In this document: positions 37,372 through 45,353 of the stretch, piece after piece
Layout of the letters: each line of letters begins with the position of its first letter
Position numbering within the stretch: the first letter of the stretch is position 1
Source of the DNA: Corynebacterium sp. 13CS0277
GTDB lineage: Bacteria; Actinomycetota; Actinomycetes; Mycobacteriales; Mycobacteriaceae
NCBI RefSeq assembly: GCF_002994655.1
Contig: NZ_PPDL01000010.1
Coordinates: 38,897 to 102,896 of the forward strand
Reading direction: 5' to 3'
Length of the DNA stretch: 64,000 bases
Notes under the pieces: generated by a model
What the model was told of the DNA's origin: nothing
The model's input: the letters and a program-made list of their open reading frames with translations, nothing else
Database searches by the model: none
Made by a program: the position numbers and the translations under genes

Positions 37372-38043
37372 ATGCTCAAACTAGCGTTTCGTGTTCTCGC
37401 GGGCCTCCTGGCCGCCGCCGGCGCCACCACGGTTGTGCTCTCCGGGGTGCGTGCCGCCACCACCGAGTGCGAGGAATGGCCCGCCTTCACCAGTGTGGGG
37501 GCCAAGGTGCTCACCCAGTACTCCTATTTCACCCTGTGGTCCGCCATCGTCGGCGTCATCGTCGCCGCGGCCTATGCGGCGGGCTTCGCCCGCACCCAGA
37601 CGACGTGGGCGCGGGTCGCCCGCCTTGAGGCGGCCATGATGCTCATCGTGACGGGGTTGGTGTACAACCTCATCATTGCCGACGGCACTGCGAAGCAGGG
37701 GGTCGATGCGGTGACGAACGCGATGCACCACCTCGTGCTGCCGGTGGCCCTGCCGGCGCTGTGGGTGCTGAGCATGCCGCAGCGCTCCACGAGGGACATC
37801 ACGTGGGGCGTGATCGGGCGGGCGTTGATCCTGCCGACGGTGTGGGTGGCGTGGTGTCTGGCCCGGGGTGCGGCGACGGGGTTCTACCCCTACGACTTCC
37901 TCAACGCCGCCACCCTGGGCTACCCGACAGCCCTGCGCAATATTGCCGGCGTGTATGTGTTGTTCTTTGTGCTCACAGGCCTGCTCAGCGGGGTGGAGCG
38001 CCTCCTGCAGCGTCCGCGCCACACCCAGGGCGCACCCCGATAA
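37372..38043 (+). CDS. Pr6Pr family integral membrane protein
   Basis: The 223-aa protein has six to seven membrane helices. Family features are the YFTLWSAIVG segment near residue 52, the paired histidines in MHHLVLPVA near 120, and GFYPYDFLNAATLGYP near 168. Pr6Pr proteins (related to the AIG1/Far-17a group) are small multi-pass membrane proteins of unclear function; the related eukaryotic AIG1/ADTRP proteins are membrane hydrolases of fatty-acid esters. Any enzymatic role here is inference. It is divergent from the exported trio. Confidence 0.82.
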   Translation: MLKLAFRVLAGLLAAAGATTVVLSGVRAATTECEEWPAFTSVGAKVLTQYSYFTLWSAIVGVIVAAAYAAGFARTQTTWARVARLEAAMMLIVTGLVYNLIIADGTAKQGVDAVTNAMHHLVLPVALPALWVLSMPQRSTRDITWGVIGRALILPTVWVAWCLARGAATGFYPYDFLNAATLGYPTALRNIAGVYVLFFVLTGLLSGVERLLQRPRHTQGAPR

Positions 38044-38050
38044 AAGGGAC

Positions 38051-38088
38051 GCACCCGCACCCCGGGAGTGTGTCCGGGGTGCGGGTGC
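38051..38088 (-). terminator. Strong terminator after lysS
   Basis: A perfect 15-bp stem (GCACCCGCACCCCGG with CCGGGGTGCGGGTGC) is followed on the minus strand by CCCTTTTATC. It lies 55 bp past the lysS stop and also directly after the convergent membrane-protein gene. Confidence 0.8.
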
Positions 38089-38143
38089 TCGTGGCGATCA
38101 CCGCAGGCGCGCGGTGTCGCAGTGGCTGTGAACCAGCGGCGGG

Positions 38144-39727
38144 TTACTGCTTCGGCTCGGGCTTGACCATCGGGAACAGCACAGTTTCCCGGATGCCCAG
38201 GCCGGTGAGTGCCATGAGGAGGCGGTCGATACCCATGCCGCAGCCTGCGGTCGGCGGCATGCCCTGTTCCATGGCGGTGAGGAAGTCCTCGTCCAGCACC
38301 ATGGCCTCGTCGTCGCCGCCGGCGGCGAGACGGGCCTGGTCTTCGAAACGCTCCCGCTGGATGACGGGGTCAACGAGTTCGGAGTAGCCGGTCGCGAGCT
38401 CGAATCCGCGCACGTAGAGGTCCCACTTTTCGGTGACGCCGGGGGTGCTGCGGTGCTGGCGGGTCAGCGGGGAGGTCTCCACGGGGAAGTCACGGACGAA
38501 GATCGGCCCGTAGAGCTGGTCGGAGCACAGGTGCTCCCAGATCTCTTCGACGAGCTTGCCGTGGCCCCAGCCACCCTTGGCCGGCACCTCGAGACCAATG
38601 ACCTCGGCGAGTGCCTTGAGCTCCTCGACGGTGCTGTCGATGGTGACCTCCGGCTGGCCGGGGAACTTCTTCTGCAGCGCCTCATTGAGAGAGGGGTACA
38701 TTTCGATCGTTTCCCACTCGCCGCCGAGGTCGTATTCGGTGCCGTCGGCGAGGGTGACGGTGGTGGAGCCGAACACGTCGAGCGCGACCTGCTGGATGAG
38801 GTTCTTGATCAGCTCGGCGCCGTCGTCGTAGGTGCCCCACGCCTGGTAGGTCTCCAGCATGGCGAACTCGGGGCTGTGGGAGGAGTCCACGCCCTCGTTG
38901 CGGAAGTTGCGGTTGACCTCGAAGACGCGCTCAATGCCGCCGACGACGCAGCGCTTGAGGTAGAGCTCCGGGGCGATGCGCAGGTAAAGGTCGATGTCGA
39001 GGGCGTTGGAGTGCGTCTGGAAGGGGCGTGCCGCAGCACCGCCGTGGAGGGTCTGCAGCATCGGGGTCTCAACCTCGACGAAGTCCTGCGATTCCAGGTA
39101 GTTGCGCAGGGCACGCATGACCTTGATGCGGGTCATGGCGTTGGTGCGGGCCTGTTCCCGCATGATGAGGTCGGTGTAGCGGTGGCGGATGCGGGTGTCT
39201 TCGCTCATGTCCTTGTGCGCCACCGGCAGGGGGCGCAGCGCCTTCGACGCCATCGCCCAGGAGGTCGCCATGACGGACAGTTCGCCGCGGCGGGAGGCGA
39301 TGACGCGGCCGCGCACGGACACGAAGTCACCGAGGTCGACGTCCTGCTTCCAGGCGGCGAGGCGCTCCTCGCCAACCTCGGCGAGCGACAGCATGGCCTG
39401 CACCTGGGTGCCGTTGCCCTCCTGGAGGGTGGCGAAGCACAGCTTGCCGGTGTTGCGGACGAAGATGACGCGGCCGGCGATTGCCACCTCGTCGGTGGTT
39501 TCCTCGCCGACCTCCAGGACGCGGGCGCCCGCGGGGGCGACCGGGGCCTCCTCCCCGTCCGCAGCCGGCTTGTTCACGGAGTACTGCGCCCGCAAGTCGC
39601 TCAAGGAGATGGTGCGGTCGACGACGACGGGGTAGGCCTGCTCACCCTGCTCCAGCAGGCGGGCGCGCTTCTCGCGGCGGATGCGGAGCTGCTCGGGGAC
39701 GTCCATGGTGTTCTTCTGCTCAGTCAC
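38144..39727 (-). CDS. lysS: Lysyl-tRNA synthetase (class II)
   Basis: The 527-aa enzyme charges tRNA-Lys. It has an OB-fold anticodon domain (about 65-180), motif 1 near [19 protein letters not shown], motif 2 [14 protein letters not shown] and motif 3 [15 protein letters not shown] near the end. I prefer GTG 39727 ([13 protein letters not shown]) because TACTCT, a -10-like hexamer, lies at 39736-39741, eight bases upstream; that would make the message leaderless. ATG 39706 is the alternative. It corresponds to lysS (Rv3598c), next to the clpC region in mycobacteria. Confidence 0.96.
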   Translation of the reverse strand: MTEQKNTMDVPEQLRIRREKRARLLEQGEQAYPVVVDRTISLSDLRAQYSVNKPAADGEEAPVAPAGARVLEVGEETTDEVAIAGRVIFVRNTGKLCFATLQEGNGTQVQAMLSLAEVGEERLAAWKQDVDLGDFVSVRGRVIASRRGELSVMATSWAMASKALRPLPVAHKDMSEDTRIRHRYTDLIMREQARTNAMTRIKVMRALRNYLESQDFVEVETPMLQTLHGGAAARPFQTHSNALDIDLYLRIAPELYLKRCVVGGIERVFEVNRNFRNEGVDSSHSPEFAMLETYQAWGTYDDGAELIKNLIQQVALDVFGSTTVTLADGTEYDLGGEWETIEMYPSLNEALQKKFPGQPEVTIDSTVEELKALAEVIGLEVPAKGGWGHGKLVEEIWEHLCSDQLYGPIFVRDFPVETSPLTRQHRSTPGVTEKWDLYVRGFELATGYSELVDPVIQRERFEDQARLAAGGDDEAMVLDEDFLTAMEQGMPPTAGCGMGIDRLLMALTGLGIRETVLFPMVKPEPKQ

Positions 39728-39834
39728 AGCACACCAGAGTAGTTCACCGGGGGGCAAAAACCCACGCCGGGGCCAGCAGCGCCCGGCGCGCCCCACAGCC
39801 GCCGCGCGCACGCACGGGGTGCGTGGCGTGGGGG

Positions 39835-40836
39835 TTAGTCCTCCAGGAGGGCGGGGAGCTTTTCCGACCAGGCGACGGAGTCCCGCACGCCCTGGGCGAT
39901 GGACAGTTCGGTCTCCCACTCGAGCAGCTCGTTGGCTTTGGCCGTGCGGGTGGCGCAGCCGGGGACGTCGCCGGGGCGGGGCGGGGCGGTCGCCACATCG
40001 AGTTCGACACCCATGGCTTCGTTGAAGCCGGCGACGAACTCGAAGACTGTGGTGCCGAGGCCGGTGCCGAGGTTGATGACGTCGTAGTTGGGTTTCGTCG
40101 CCTGCGCCATGACGCGGTCGAAGTGGTGCAGGGCGGCGACGTGGGCGCGGGCCAGGTCCCACACGTGGATGTAGTCGCGCAGGCCGGAGCCGTCGCGGGT
40201 GGGCCAGTCCACACCGGTGACGGTGAAGGTCTGGCCGGAGTGGAGGGCCTCAATCATCTTGCCGAGCACGTGGGTGGGGTGCGGGTCCTGCAGGCCGGTG
40301 CGGAGCTGCGGGTCGGCGCCGATGGGGTTGAAGTAGCGCAGCGCCAGCATCTGCATCGCGCCGGTGTTGGCGTAGTCGGCGAGGACGCGCTCGAGCATGA
40401 ACTTGGAGGCCGAGTAGGGGGAGTTGGGCTCGAGGGCGGAGGTCTCATCGACCATGAAGTCCGCGTCGGGGGCGTACATCGACGCCGTGGAGCTCAGGAT
40501 GAACTTCCCGACGCCGTGCTCGTGGAGCTTGTTCAGCAGCACCATCGGCTTGGCGACGTTGTTGTCGTAGTACATGATCGGCTCGGCCACGGATTCGGGC
40601 ACGACGATCTTGGCGGCGCAGTGGATGACGGCCTCGATGTCCGGGTGGTCGGTGAGGAGGCGTTCGAGGAGAGCCTCGTCGGCGATGTCGCCTTCGTAGA
40701 AGTCGAAGCGCTCGCCGAAGGCCCGCAGGCCCCGGGAGAGGTCGTCGAGGATGACGACGTCGATGCCGTTGTCGGCGCAGCAGGATGCGATCGTGGAGCC
40801 GATGTAGCCGGCACCGCCGGTGATGAGAACCTTCAA
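39835..40836 (-). CDS. galE: UDP-glucose 4-epimerase
   Basis: GalE interconverts UDP-glucose and UDP-galactose, the precursor of arabinogalactan galactan. The 333-aa protein has the NAD-binding GGAGYIG at residues 7-13, the catalytic Ser in LSSTASMY and YSASK as the catalytic Tyr/Lys pair near 145, plus RYFNPIGA and the Asp-Tyr-Ile-His-Val-Asp-like RDYIHVWDL. The start codon is TTG 40836, six bases after GGAAA. It follows no operon partner; about 330 bp separate it from hmp. Confidence 0.94.
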   Translation of the reverse strand: MKVLITGGAGYIGSTIASCCADNGIDVVILDDLSRGLRAFGERFDFYEGDIADEALLERLLTDHPDIEAVIHCAAKIVVPESVAEPIMYYDNNVAKPMVLLNKLHEHGVGKFILSSTASMYAPDADFMVDETSALEPNSPYSASKFMLERVLADYANTGAMQMLALRYFNPIGADPQLRTGLQDPHPTHVLGKMIEALHSGQTFTVTGVDWPTRDGSGLRDYIHVWDLARAHVAALHHFDRVMAQATKPNYDVINLGTGLGTTVFEFVAGFNEAMGVELDVATAPPRPGDVPGCATRTAKANELLEWETELSIAQGVRDSVAWSEKLPALLED

Positions 40837-41165
40837 GACTTTTCCTTACATCCTTGAGCAACAGTCATAGGGGGCTTCTCGGGCGGGGTGTGTCCCCGCC
40901 GAGGGCGCTCGGGGTGAGGGCACTCGCCCATCTTTTTCTAGACCCTAGCACCGTCCCCCACGCCGCACCCGGGACTTCCAGCACGCGCACCCCGCCCGCG
41001 CCAGGCACGTCCCCCCGCACCCCCGCACCAAGAGCAACCCCCGTCACAGCCGCCGCACGGTACCCCCACCGCGGCGGTCGGCGGGGGCGCAGACACAGAC
41101 GCGCCGCAACCGGGCACCCCAGAGCCATGGGGTGCAGCTGGTCGCGGCGCGAGAAGGCGAGCTGC
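40837..41165. other. GC-rich intergenic region between hmp and galE
   Basis: No supported gene. The galE side holds a promoter candidate on the minus strand (CTAGGGTCTAGAAAAAG near 40938-40954). The hmp side holds the long inverted repeat listed at 41100-41151. The rest is C-rich with small hairpins. Confidence 0.5.
41100..41151 (-). terminator. Long inverted repeat after hmp
   Basis: An outer stem (CGCGCCGC with GCGGCGCG) and an inner stem (GCACCCCA with TGGGGTGC) enclose a short loop, ending 15 bp past the hmp stop codon. No T-run is seen; it is probably a terminator or mRNA-end hairpin. Confidence 0.55.
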
Positions 41166-42362
41166 TTAGCGGATCAGCCAGTCGTTGGGGCTGAAGAGTT
41201 CGTAGTACACAGCCGCCGGCTGGGCGTCGGCGGGCAGGGCCGCGATCTGCTCGCGGACGTTCTGCAGGAAGCCTGTGCCGCCGCAGAGGTACACCTCCGC
41301 CCCGGCGAGGGTGCTGGCGCAGCCGCCACCGCAGCCGCACCCTGCCCCCAGCTCGAGGCGGCCGCCGTCGGCGCGGTAGATGTTGGCTCCCTTGGCGTGG
41401 GCGAGCTGCTCAAGGGCGGCGGCGCGGTGGGCGGCCAGGGCGTCGTGCTCCGCGTCCGCGTCCACGTGCCAGGAGGTCACGGTGCGGGGCGACTGTTCGG
41501 CCGCGAGGTGGTTGAGGATTCCCAGCATCGGGGTGACGCCGATACCGCTGGAGATGAGCACGATATCGCGGTTACTGTCGGCCCGGAGCACCAGGTCACC
41601 GGCCGGGAGGGTGGCGTCGACGGTGGAGCCGATCTCCGCCGCGGCGAGGTAGCTGGACACCTCGCCGGTGACATCCAGGGCGAGCTGCCAGGTGGTGGCG
41701 TCGCCGCCGATGATGGAGTACTGGCGGAGCTGGCGCGCCCCGTCGGGCAGGCGCACACCGATGGAGGTGTACTGGCCGGGCAGCGGCTCCGCGAGGCCAC
41801 CGGTGATGGTGAGCGCGATGGCACCGCCGGGCAGTTCTTCCCGGTGAGTGAGGGTAGCGGTGCGGAACACGTCTCCTTCGGCCACGCCTGCGGAGGCGTA
41901 CAAGGAGGCCTCGTACTCGATGAGGCAGTCGGCCATGATCCAGTACACCTCGTCCCAGGCGGCGGCGACCTCCGGGGTGATGGCCTCCCCGAGGACTTCG
42001 ACGATGGCGGCGAAGAGGTTGTCGTGGACGATCTGGTACTGGTCGCGGGTAATGCCGAGGGAGACGTGCTTGTGACCGATGCGGGCGAGCATCTCCAGCG
42101 GGTCGGGGGCGTCCGGGTCGACGAGCATGGTGGCAAACACCGCGATGGAGGCCGCGAGTGCCTTCTGCTGGTCGCCGTCCTTCTGGTTGCCGCGGTTGAA
42201 CAGGTCGCTGATGAGCTCGGGGTGCTTGCCGAACATCGTGCGGTAGAACACCGGGGTGATGTCGTTGATGTTGGCGCCGATGACGGGCAGGGTGTCGCGG
42301 ACGATCTGCTCGTGTTCGGGGGTGAGTCGGCGGCGGGTGTCAGGGGTGTGGGTGACGTACAC
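41166..42362 (-). CDS. hmp: Flavohemoprotein, nitric oxide dioxygenase
   Basis: Hmp turns nitric oxide and oxygen into nitrate using NAD(P)H. The 398-aa protein starts at GTG 42362, six bases after AAGGAG. Residues 1-140 are a globin with the proximal histidine in GHKHVSLGI. A FAD-binding domain (LRQYSIIG) and an NAD domain (SSGIGVTPMLG, YLCGGTGFLQ) follow. An unusual Cys-rich loop GAGCGCGGGC lies near residue 345 just before the NAD-binding YLCGG segment. nsrR is upstream in the same direction and an NsrR-like operator overlaps the promoter region, so NO-induced expression is likely. Confidence 0.95.
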   Translation of the reverse strand: MYVTHTPDTRRRLTPEHEQIVRDTLPVIGANINDITPVFYRTMFGKHPELISDLFNRGNQKDGDQQKALAASIAVFATMLVDPDAPDPLEMLARIGHKHVSLGITRDQYQIVHDNLFAAIVEVLGEAITPEVAAAWDEVYWIMADCLIEYEASLYASAGVAEGDVFRTATLTHREELPGGAIALTITGGLAEPLPGQYTSIGVRLPDGARQLRQYSIIGGDATTWQLALDVTGEVSSYLAAAEIGSTVDATLPAGDLVLRADSNRDIVLISSGIGVTPMLGILNHLAAEQSPRTVTSWHVDADAEHDALAAHRAAALEQLAHAKGANIYRADGGRLELGAGCGCGGGCASTLAGAEVYLCGGTGFLQNVREQIAALPADAQPAAVYYELFSPNDWLIR

Positions 42363-42448
42363 GTCGGTCTCCTTGTCTGGTGTGTGGGCTGGGTGCGCGC
42401 AGGGATACCTGCGCGGCAGGAGGAGGTGTGTACCCACCACCCTAGTTA

Positions 42449-42471
42449 AAGTCGCATCAAAAATGCATCTT
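42449..42471 (-). promoter_or_regulatory. NsrR operator candidate upstream of hmp
   Basis: On the minus strand the site starts with AAGATGCATTT, an exact copy of the 11-bp NsrR half-motif known from enterobacteria. A 1-bp gap and a degenerate second half (TGATGCGACTT) follow, the same 11+1+11 layout as the E. coli hmp site. A TAACTAGG-type -10 lies just downstream. Together with nsrR next door this supports NO-sensitive repression of hmp. Confidence 0.6.
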
Positions 42472-42600
42472 TTCGCGGCACCTTTTCCCGCAGGTCACCC
42501 CCAGTTCCGCCAAAAGTTGCACCCACCCCTCCGCCGAAGCATCAACAGCACAGCCGCTACCCCACCAGGCCCAGCACCCGGCGCGCCCCACCCCCACGGG

Positions 42601-43050
42601 CTACGCGGCGCCGCCGACGCGCGGAGTGCCCAGGAACGCCGACCCCGCCGGCTGCACACTCGCCACCAGATCCGCAATCGTCGTCGTATCCAACGTCGCG
42701 AAAAACGCCTCCTGCGCCTGGGCAAGCTTGTGCTCCAGGAGGCACTCCATCGACGCGAACGGGCAGCGCGGCTCAAAACAATCCACGAGCGGCTCCACCC
42801 CCTCCAGTTCCCGCAACACATCCCCCAACCGCGCTGCATAGGCTTTCTCCGCGAGCACGACACCACCGCCGCGGCCACGAGTATTCGTCACCAACCCCAT
42901 CTCCCCGAGGCGGGCCACCACCTTGGCCACATGATTCGCCGGGGCCTGGATATCTTCACTCAGCTGCTTAATGGTGCGGCGAGGCCGCTCGCCTACCCCG
43001 CAGACCATGATGATGCGCAGACCTAAGTCGGAAAACCGCGTGACGTGCAC
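42601..43050 (-). CDS. nsrR: Rrf2-family NO-sensing repressor NsrR
   Basis: The 149-aa regulator starts at GTG 43050 after AAGGAGGAAG. It has a winged-helix DNA-binding domain (about 1-80: RFSDLGLRIIMVCG, ANHVAKVVARLGEMGLVTNTRGRGGG) and the cluster cysteines C91, C96 and C103 in CFEPRCPFASMEC. In E. coli NsrR the corresponding residues are C91, C96 and C102. NO attack on the Fe-S cluster releases the DNA. Its gene precedes hmp with a 238-bp gap that contains a good operator candidate. Confidence 0.93.
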   Translation of the reverse strand: MHVTRFSDLGLRIIMVCGVGERPRRTIKQLSEDIQAPANHVAKVVARLGEMGLVTNTRGRGGGVVLAEKAYAARLGDVLRELEGVEPLVDCFEPRCPFASMECLLEHKLAQAQEAFFATLDTTTIADLVASVQPAGSAFLGTPRVGGAA

Positions 43051-43443
43051 GAACTTCCTCCTTCTCCCAGCGCGGCGACGCTGACACCCCGGGGAACATG
43101 TCTCCTGGTCAGCCTGCGTGAAGGTGCCCGACCGCTGCGGCGACACACCCTCGCATGTCCATCCAACCACGGACCCCACCGAACAAGCGACCCCGTGCAC
43201 ACCCACCACCCGACGGTGACTGTGAACATCTTCACTTTTTGTTGTTAGCCCTCAAGCACCTCACTTAAGGTGAAGAAAAATCCTCGTCACAGCCAACACG
43301 CCAGTGACGCCTGAGAGCAACCTTCGCGCAGTGCCCTGACCATGTCGGCACGGGCACCACCACGCGCGGCCCCGCCCGGGGCTGTCGCTCCGGCAGCTCT
43401 TCCCCCTCGCGCAACTCACAGACAAGGACATTCGAGTCTCATT
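43051..43443. promoter_or_regulatory. Intergenic region with inverted repeats between nsrR and the 43.4-kb gene
   Basis: About 390 bp. Two symmetric elements lie close together: GTGAACATCTTCAC (43222-43235, 5-bp arms) and TCACTTAAGGTGA (43261-43273, near-palindromic). GAAGATG inside the first on the minus strand resembles part of the NsrR half-site, so autoregulation is possible. No gene is supported here. Confidence 0.35.
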
Positions 43444-43848
43444 ATGTTGTCTTCATCCCTGTCGTGGCTCCACGTCAACGTCCTCGGCCGAGTCTTCGCC
43501 TTGATCTACGGCATCGGCTCCCTGGTGCTCAGTTCCCTGGGCATCGGCCTCGACATGCACCGGAACCACGAGGTCGAAATCACCACCGTTGATTCTCTCG
43601 GCTTGCCCTACCAAGCCTGTGAAGTCACGAGCCCGTTCCCACCGCCGGTCACCGATATGGCTGAGCACACGAACTTCGATGGCACGCGTTCCTATCCCAA
43701 CCCGGACCACCTGACCGGGGAGCAGACCATCACGCTCAAGTGCCACATCCCCCTCACGTTCGAGTATCGCGAACTGCAGCGCACGATCCACATCAACGAC
43801 GATGGCACCGCCAAGGTGACACTCACCGTGGACCCGTGGTCCGAGTAG
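43444..43848 (+). CDS. Single-pass membrane protein, unknown
   Basis: The 134-aa product from ATG 43444 has one hydrophobic segment (VFALIYGIGSLVLSSLGIGL, about 15-35) and a domain with two cysteines (YQACEV, LKCHIP) and a beta-like pattern. It may sit outside the membrane with a disulfide. The start is uncertain: AAGGA lies 15 bases upstream, and an in-frame ATG at 43342 would add 34 mostly Ala/Pro/Arg residues without a ribosome site. No family recognised; next to the NO module but on the other strand. Confidence 0.6.
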   Translation: MLSSSLSWLHVNVLGRVFALIYGIGSLVLSSLGIGLDMHRNHEVEITTVDSLGLPYQACEVTSPFPPPVTDMAEHTNFDGTRSYPNPDHLTGEQTITLKCHIPLTFEYRELQRTIHINDDGTAKVTLTVDPWSE

Positions 43849-43982
43849 GACCACCCACCAGCCCTCGCTGAGGCAACCAGTCTCGCCATTTTTCGCCGGG
43901 GTCCACACCCCCGCACAGCACGTACCCGCCGATCGGAAACATCCCGTCGGCGGGTACGTGTCTGTGTGTGGGGACAGCGCGC

Positions 43983-44744
43983 TTAGCCGTTGTCTGAGGG
44001 GTCTGGGCGGACGCCAATACCGAAGGGCACGAACGCGACATCCCGATGAGCGCCCAGGTAGCCGAAGATGCAGCCCTCCCCCACTGCGGGCGCATCGCCC
44101 AGCTGAAGATCCGTCGCCCGGAACGTCGCCGCAGGAGCAACGCGGGCGGCGAAATCGAGGCAGGCCTGGGGGCCGTCCTCAGCGACGAGGGCGCAGCCCG
44201 CAAGCGCCGCACTCAACGCGATCGCGTCCTCCCCCGGGGTGTCCCCGGGGGCCACACTGCCGACGGGCACCCCGTCGGGGCGGCGCACAATCGGCACCCG
44301 CAGTACCGTCACCTCACCCCCGAAATCATGAGCGGCGCGCTGCGCCTGCCACAGGGCCGGGTACTCCGACTCGCACACCGCAAGCAGCGTCGCCCGGGTG
44401 AGTCCCACCACCCGCAGCAGCCGCGCCGCGGACGCGGCCGCATCCTCGAAGCCGGGCAGCGGCACGAGCGCAGTGCTGCCGGTGGCCAGTTCCTCCGGGC
44501 TGAGGTGGAAGACGACGTCGACGCCGAGATCAGCGCACTGCCGCACCACGTCGCTGTCGGTCGTCACCACGGCCCGCAGCACCCCCGGGCGGCGGCATGC
44601 CTCCACCGCGGCGGCGAGCTGCGCGCCGGACATCCCGGGCGCCACGACAGCCAGGGGGCGGGCGGTTTTGCCAAAGGCGTGCGCGGCCTGGCGGACGCGC
44701 TCGTAGCCGGTGAAGACGGTGGCGTTGCCGGGCTGAAAACTCAT
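43983..44744 (-). CDS. Degenerate PanC-like protein (probably not a working pantothenate synthetase)
   Basis: The 253-aa product resembles pantoate-beta-alanine ligase along its length: an FxPGxxTVFxGYERVRQA start, CADLGVDVVFHLSPEEL, a segment LLAVCESEYPALWQAQRAAHDF..VTVLRVPIVRRPDGVPVGS, and ALSAAL. The catalytic parts are lost. PanC has TMGALHxGH where this has APGMSGAQL near residue 38; GxKDYQQ is replaced by CESEYPAL and the SSRN loop by GSVAPG. Without the HxGH nucleotide motif it should not bind ATP normally. It lies where panC (Rv3602c) lies in M. tuberculosis and overlaps the preceding stop (ATGA). The reading frame is intact, so a new role is possible. Confidence 0.75.
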   Translation of the reverse strand: MSFQPGNATVFTGYERVRQAAHAFGKTARPLAVVAPGMSGAQLAAAVEACRRPGVLRAVVTTDSDVVRQCADLGVDVVFHLSPEELATGSTALVPLPGFEDAAASAARLLRVVGLTRATLLAVCESEYPALWQAQRAAHDFGGEVTVLRVPIVRRPDGVPVGSVAPGDTPGEDAIALSAALAGCALVAEDGPQACLDFAARVAPAATFRATDLQLGDAPAVGEGCIFGYLGAHRDVAFVPFGIGVRPDPSDNG

Positions 44745-45223
44745 TGGTCGATACTCCTGAAGGGGCGTGTCGTCGCATCCAGCTGCGCGGCGGCCGCCGC
44801 CAGCTGGTCTTGGAGGTGGGTGTAGGTCGCGAGCGCCGCAAGGAAGTCGCCGCGGCGCGCATCGGGGACCTCGTGGGCGACTGTTGGCAGCAGCAATTCC
44901 GCCACCACCCGGGCAATGTCGCTGCCGAGGGTCACCACCCAGGGACCGGACTCCCAGGGGCGTTCGCCGGCGGTGTCACTGTCCCAGGGGAAGCGGTGCA
45001 CGATGATCTGTACGTCCCCCGGCGGCAGTGCGGCCAGCCGGGCGCGGCGGTCGGTGCACAGCACGATCTGTGCGCCCACGTCCACCCCGGGCTCGTTGAC
45101 ATCGGCCAACACGAGGATCTCCGCTGTGCCGGCGGCCTCCTGGTGCCCGCTGCTGCGCAGGAACGCGGCAAGCGCGTCCGCGTCGGCGCTGTGGCCGCGC
45201 TGGGCGAACGTCGTCAGGTGCAT
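44741..45223 (-). CDS. Unknown small protein at the position of the DUF2520/Rossmann-like gene
   Basis: The 160-aa product starts at ATG 45223 with AAGGA upstream. M. tuberculosis has a protein of about 300 residues with Rossmann and DUF2520 domains (Rv3603c) here. This one keeps a Rossmann-like strand pattern (AEILVLADVNEPGVDVGAQIVLCTD..IIVHRFPW) and a C-terminal helical stretch (RRGDFLAALATYTHLQDQLAAAAAQL) that could be a shrunken DUF2520. The glycine-rich nucleotide loop is not visible. The link is inference from position and a weak pattern. It is coupled to the PanC-like gene by ATGA. Confidence 0.65.
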   Translation of the reverse strand: MHLTTFAQRGHSADADALAAFLRSSGHQEAAGTAEILVLADVNEPGVDVGAQIVLCTDRRARLAALPPGDVQIIVHRFPWDSDTAGERPWESGPWVVTLGSDIARVVAELLLPTVAHEVPDARRGDFLAALATYTHLQDQLAAAAAQLDATTRPFRSIDQ

Positions 45224-45246
45224 GGTGTTCCTTCGCGTGGGGGGGG

Positions 45247-45314
45247 CGACCCACCCATGGGCAGGTGGGTCGGGATATGCGGGTGCCCTGCGCCGCGGGG
45301 GCGGGACAGGGCAC
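45247..45314. other. Two successive hairpins after the DUF6779-type gene
   Basis: CGACCCACC (45247-45255) pairs with GGTGGGTCG (45264-45272), and GTGCCCTG (45283-45290) with CAGGGCAC (45307-45314). Both lie between the DUF6779-type gene and the next gene on the minus strand. They lack T-runs and may separate or attenuate the two parts of the cluster. Confidence 0.45.
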
Positions 45315-45353
45315 ACACAGATTCTTCAGGGGGCCACCGGGGTGGCGGGGTTT

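Noticed and set aside
41100..41151. Long inverted repeat as a mobile-element end
   Set aside because: No transposase, direct repeats or second copy nearby; its place just after hmp fits a transcript end.
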